In this document: piece by piece, positions 20,562-22,080 of the stretch | Position numbering within the stretch: position 1 is the stretch's first letter | Layout: every line of letters begins with the position of its first letter | Source of the DNA: Candidatus Helarchaeota archaeon | Lineage (GTDB): Archaea; Asgardarchaeota; Lokiarchaeia; Helarchaeales; HEL-GB-A | DNA length: 22,080 nucleotides | Direction: 5' to 3' | NCBI GenBank assembly: GCA_013375405.1 | Contig: JABXJU010000056.1 | Span: 1 to 22,080, forward strand | Notes under the pieces: model-generated | Databases searched by the model: none | Told to the model about the DNA's origin: nothing | Seen by the model: only the letters and a program-made list of their open reading frames with translations | Program-made: the position numbers and the translations under genes

Positions 20562-21887
20562 TTAACATTTCTTTAGAGGGTTGTTATTCTCACCTAGAAA
20601 TTTAGATAGGATTTTTAATGCGCAAAATTCACCACACATAGTGCATGGAACGAGATCGTCTTTATCAGTTTTTATTTTTCGCCCCCGTGAAAAGATACTT
20701 CTCGCTTTTTCTTCATCAATCGCCAGGTTTAATTGAGTGTCCCAATCCAAATTTGCGCGTGCAGTCGCCATTTTCAAATCCCAATCAGATGCTCGCTCTC
20801 CAAGCTTGACAATATCTGCCGCATGTGCTGCAATTCGAGTTGCAATAATCCCATTTTTCACATCTTCTAAATTGGGAAGCCCTAGATGCTCACTCGGAGT
20901 AACATAGCAGAGAAAATCGGCACCATATAAAGCCGCAAGAGTGCCTCCGATAGCACAAGTGATATGGTCGTACCCTGGAGCAATCTCAGTAACCAGAGGT
21001 CCTAAAACATAGAAAGGTGCATTATTACAGAGAGATTTTTGAAGACGCATATTGGATTGAATATGATCAAGAGGAAGGTGTCCTGGTCCTTCGACCATCA
21101 CCTGCACATTTGCTGCTTGAGCCCGTTTAACTAACTCTGAAATGGTCAGTAATTCAGTCATTTGGGACCAATCAGATGCATCAAAAATGCACCCAGGACG
21201 GAGACCATCGCCCAAACTGATACTGAAATCATATTGTTGGGCAAGTTCAAGTAAATAATCATAATTGGTGTAAAAAGGACTTTCAGCGTCATTTTGGAGA
21301 ATCCAAGCTGCAATAAAAGTTCCCCCCCGTGAGACCATACCCATGAGACGAGGATATTTTTTTAGATAATCTATGATGCTTTTTGTTACACCACAATGTA
21401 ATGTCATGAAATCAACTCCGTCTTTTGCTTGACGTTCAATGACATTAAAGATGATGTCTTCATCCATCTCAACAATTGCTTTATTTTTATTTAGCATTTC
21501 GATAGCAACTTGATAAATAGGGACTGTGCCAATAGGAATATCGATTTCTTTTATGATTTTCCTACGGATTTCATCTAAATCACCACCAGTACTCAAATCC
21601 ATTAGGGTATCTGCTTTAAATTTTATCGAAATTCTGGCTTTTTCTAATTCTAATTCGAGATCACAGATTTCAGCACTGGTACCGATATTGGCATTAATTT
21701 TTGTTTTAAGGCCCTCTCCGATCCCGATAGGTTTCACATTCTCACGTTTCACACTTTTCGTAATAATTATCCGGCCATCTATTAATTTTTGCCTGATTTT
21801 TTCAACAGAAAGACTTTCCTGTTTCGCAATATATTTCATTTCTTCTGTGATAGATCCCTTTTTAGCCAGTTCCACCTGCGTAGTCAT
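20562..21887 (-). CDS. thiC: Phosphomethylpyrimidine synthase ThiC
   Basis: Radical-SAM enzyme that rearranges aminoimidazole ribotide to HMP-phosphate in thiamine synthesis. 441 residues, the short form without the long N-terminal extension of proteobacterial ThiC. Family blocks: NANIGTS (65-71), STGGDL, IPIGTVPIYQ, FMTLHCGVT, MVSRGGTF, ISLGDGLRPGCIFDASD, EGPGHLPLDHIQSNM, LGPLVTEIAPGYDHITCAIGG, and YVTPSEHLGLPN. The C-terminal cluster motif is C415-x2-C418-x3-C422 (PCTMCGEFCALKI), one residue tighter than the C-x2-C-x4-C of the E. coli enzyme. Start ATG 21887 follows GGTGT (21894-21898) by 6 nt. No other thiamine gene and no TPP riboswitch are seen in the 193 nt upstream. It is the last gene in the window, in its own unit. 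Confidence 0.95.
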   Translation of the reverse strand: MTTQVELAKKGSITEEMKYIAKQESLSVEKIRQKLIDGRIIITKSVKRENVKPIGIGEGLKTKINANIGTSAEICDLELELEKARISIKFKADTLMDLSTGGDLDEIRRKIIKEIDIPIGTVPIYQVAIEMLNKNKAIVEMDEDIIFNVIERQAKDGVDFMTLHCGVTKSIIDYLKKYPRLMGMVSRGGTFIAAWILQNDAESPFYTNYDYLLELAQQYDFSISLGDGLRPGCIFDASDWSQMTELLTISELVKRAQAANVQVMVEGPGHLPLDHIQSNMRLQKSLCNNAPFYVLGPLVTEIAPGYDHITCAIGGTLAALYGADFLCYVTPSEHLGLPNLEDVKNGIIATRIAAHAADIVKLGERASDWDLKMATARANLDWDTQLNLAIDEEKARSIFSRGRKIKTDKDDLVPCTMCGEFCALKILSKFLGENNNPLKKC

Positions 21888-22080
21888 AAATTACACCAAA
21901 CTTACTTTCAACATCAACCGATTGGAATTCAAAAATTTCCTAAGTAAATATCTCACATTCCAAAAATAAAGTTTTTATCGTATCCTATCGGACGAATTAA
22001 TAGAACTTAACTTCGACAACTAAAGTTAATTTCACTTATTTTGCTTCCTCTATTTAACCGTACTGGTCCTTCACCCCATA
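21888..22080. other. Upstream region of thiC at the window edge, no gene seen
   Basis: 193 AT-rich nt. I see GGTGT before the start codon and TATA-like stretches on the minus strand (around 21946-21953 and 21965-21975), but no clear single promoter and no conserved TPP riboswitch core. Confidence 0.4.

Larger units (their letters stand above)
18597..20567. repeat. 14-bp perfect direct repeat flanking the structured element, membrane protein and methyltransferase
   Basis: AAATTTAATTAACA occurs at 18597-18610 and 20554-20567. The right copy spans the thiC stop codon (20562-20564). The word is AT-rich, so chance cannot be excluded, but both copies sit at the edges of a compositionally distinct stretch. 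Confidence 0.45.

Noticed and set aside
21888..22080. TPP riboswitch upstream of thiC
   Set aside because: No CTGAGA or ACCTGA-type core on the minus strand, and no matching helices seen.
1..22080. tRNA genes, insertion sequences, CRISPR or integrase genes
   Set aside because: Scanning both strands for T-loop sequences, transposase motifs and spaced repeats found none that hold up.

Overview
This window comes from an archaeon with AT-rich DNA (roughly 37-40% GC by eye). The evidence is Shine-Dalgarno sequences of the GGAGG/GGTGAT type placed 3-7 nt before starts, frequent TTG and GTG starts, TATA-like boxes instead of -35/-10 pairs, a short-form ThiC, a dolichol-kinase-type CTP kinase, and Fe-S/flavin redox genes typical of anaerobes. 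An Asgard (Lokiarchaeia-like) genome fits this gene mix best. That is an inference from gene content; there is no rRNA or marker gene to prove it.

Layout. 1-632: 3' part of a SufS-type cysteine desulfurase. 682-3934: three tandem, translationally coupled DUF2961 (GH172-type) genes, all with both catalytic glutamates. 3982-6098: a polytopic membrane protein and a monoacylglycerol-lipase-like hydrolase. On the minus strand, 6267-8292 is a two-gene unit of a long coiled-coil/Pro-rich protein and a 7-TM protein, behind a duplicated TATA/dyad element. 8457-9644 is a membrane-embedded M28 peptidase.

9791-16331 (minus) is the metabolic core: a tight operon of DUF362 protein, FAD-linked oxidase, double-CCG Fe-S protein and aldehyde dehydrogenase, followed by a small stand-alone SCP2-like protein. 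That small protein is homologous over its whole length to the extra C-terminal domain of the CCG protein. The operon looks like an aldehyde to acid to 2-oxo-acid oxidation module (lactate/glycolate-dehydrogenase type) passing electrons to Fe-S carriers. The substrate is unknown; the SCP2-like domains hint at a hydrophobic one.

16628-17560 is a SEC59/DGK1-type lipid kinase whose 3' flank holds a terminator nested in a larger inverted repeat. 17769-18527 is a TPR protein. 18528-18977 has no ordinary gene but is dense in secondary structure, including a GC-rich multi-stem element (18609-18692) that looks like an undescribed structured RNA. It is followed by a small membrane protein (18978-19727), a SAM methyltransferase (19761-20387) and thiC (20562-21887). 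Two pairs of direct repeats, each with its right copy on the stop codon of a minus-strand gene, bracket parts of 18597-20567. That stretch is also partly richer in GC than its surroundings and may have been inserted.

The items most worth attention are the structured element at 18609-18692, the DUF2961 triplet, and the shared SCP2-like domain in the redox locus.
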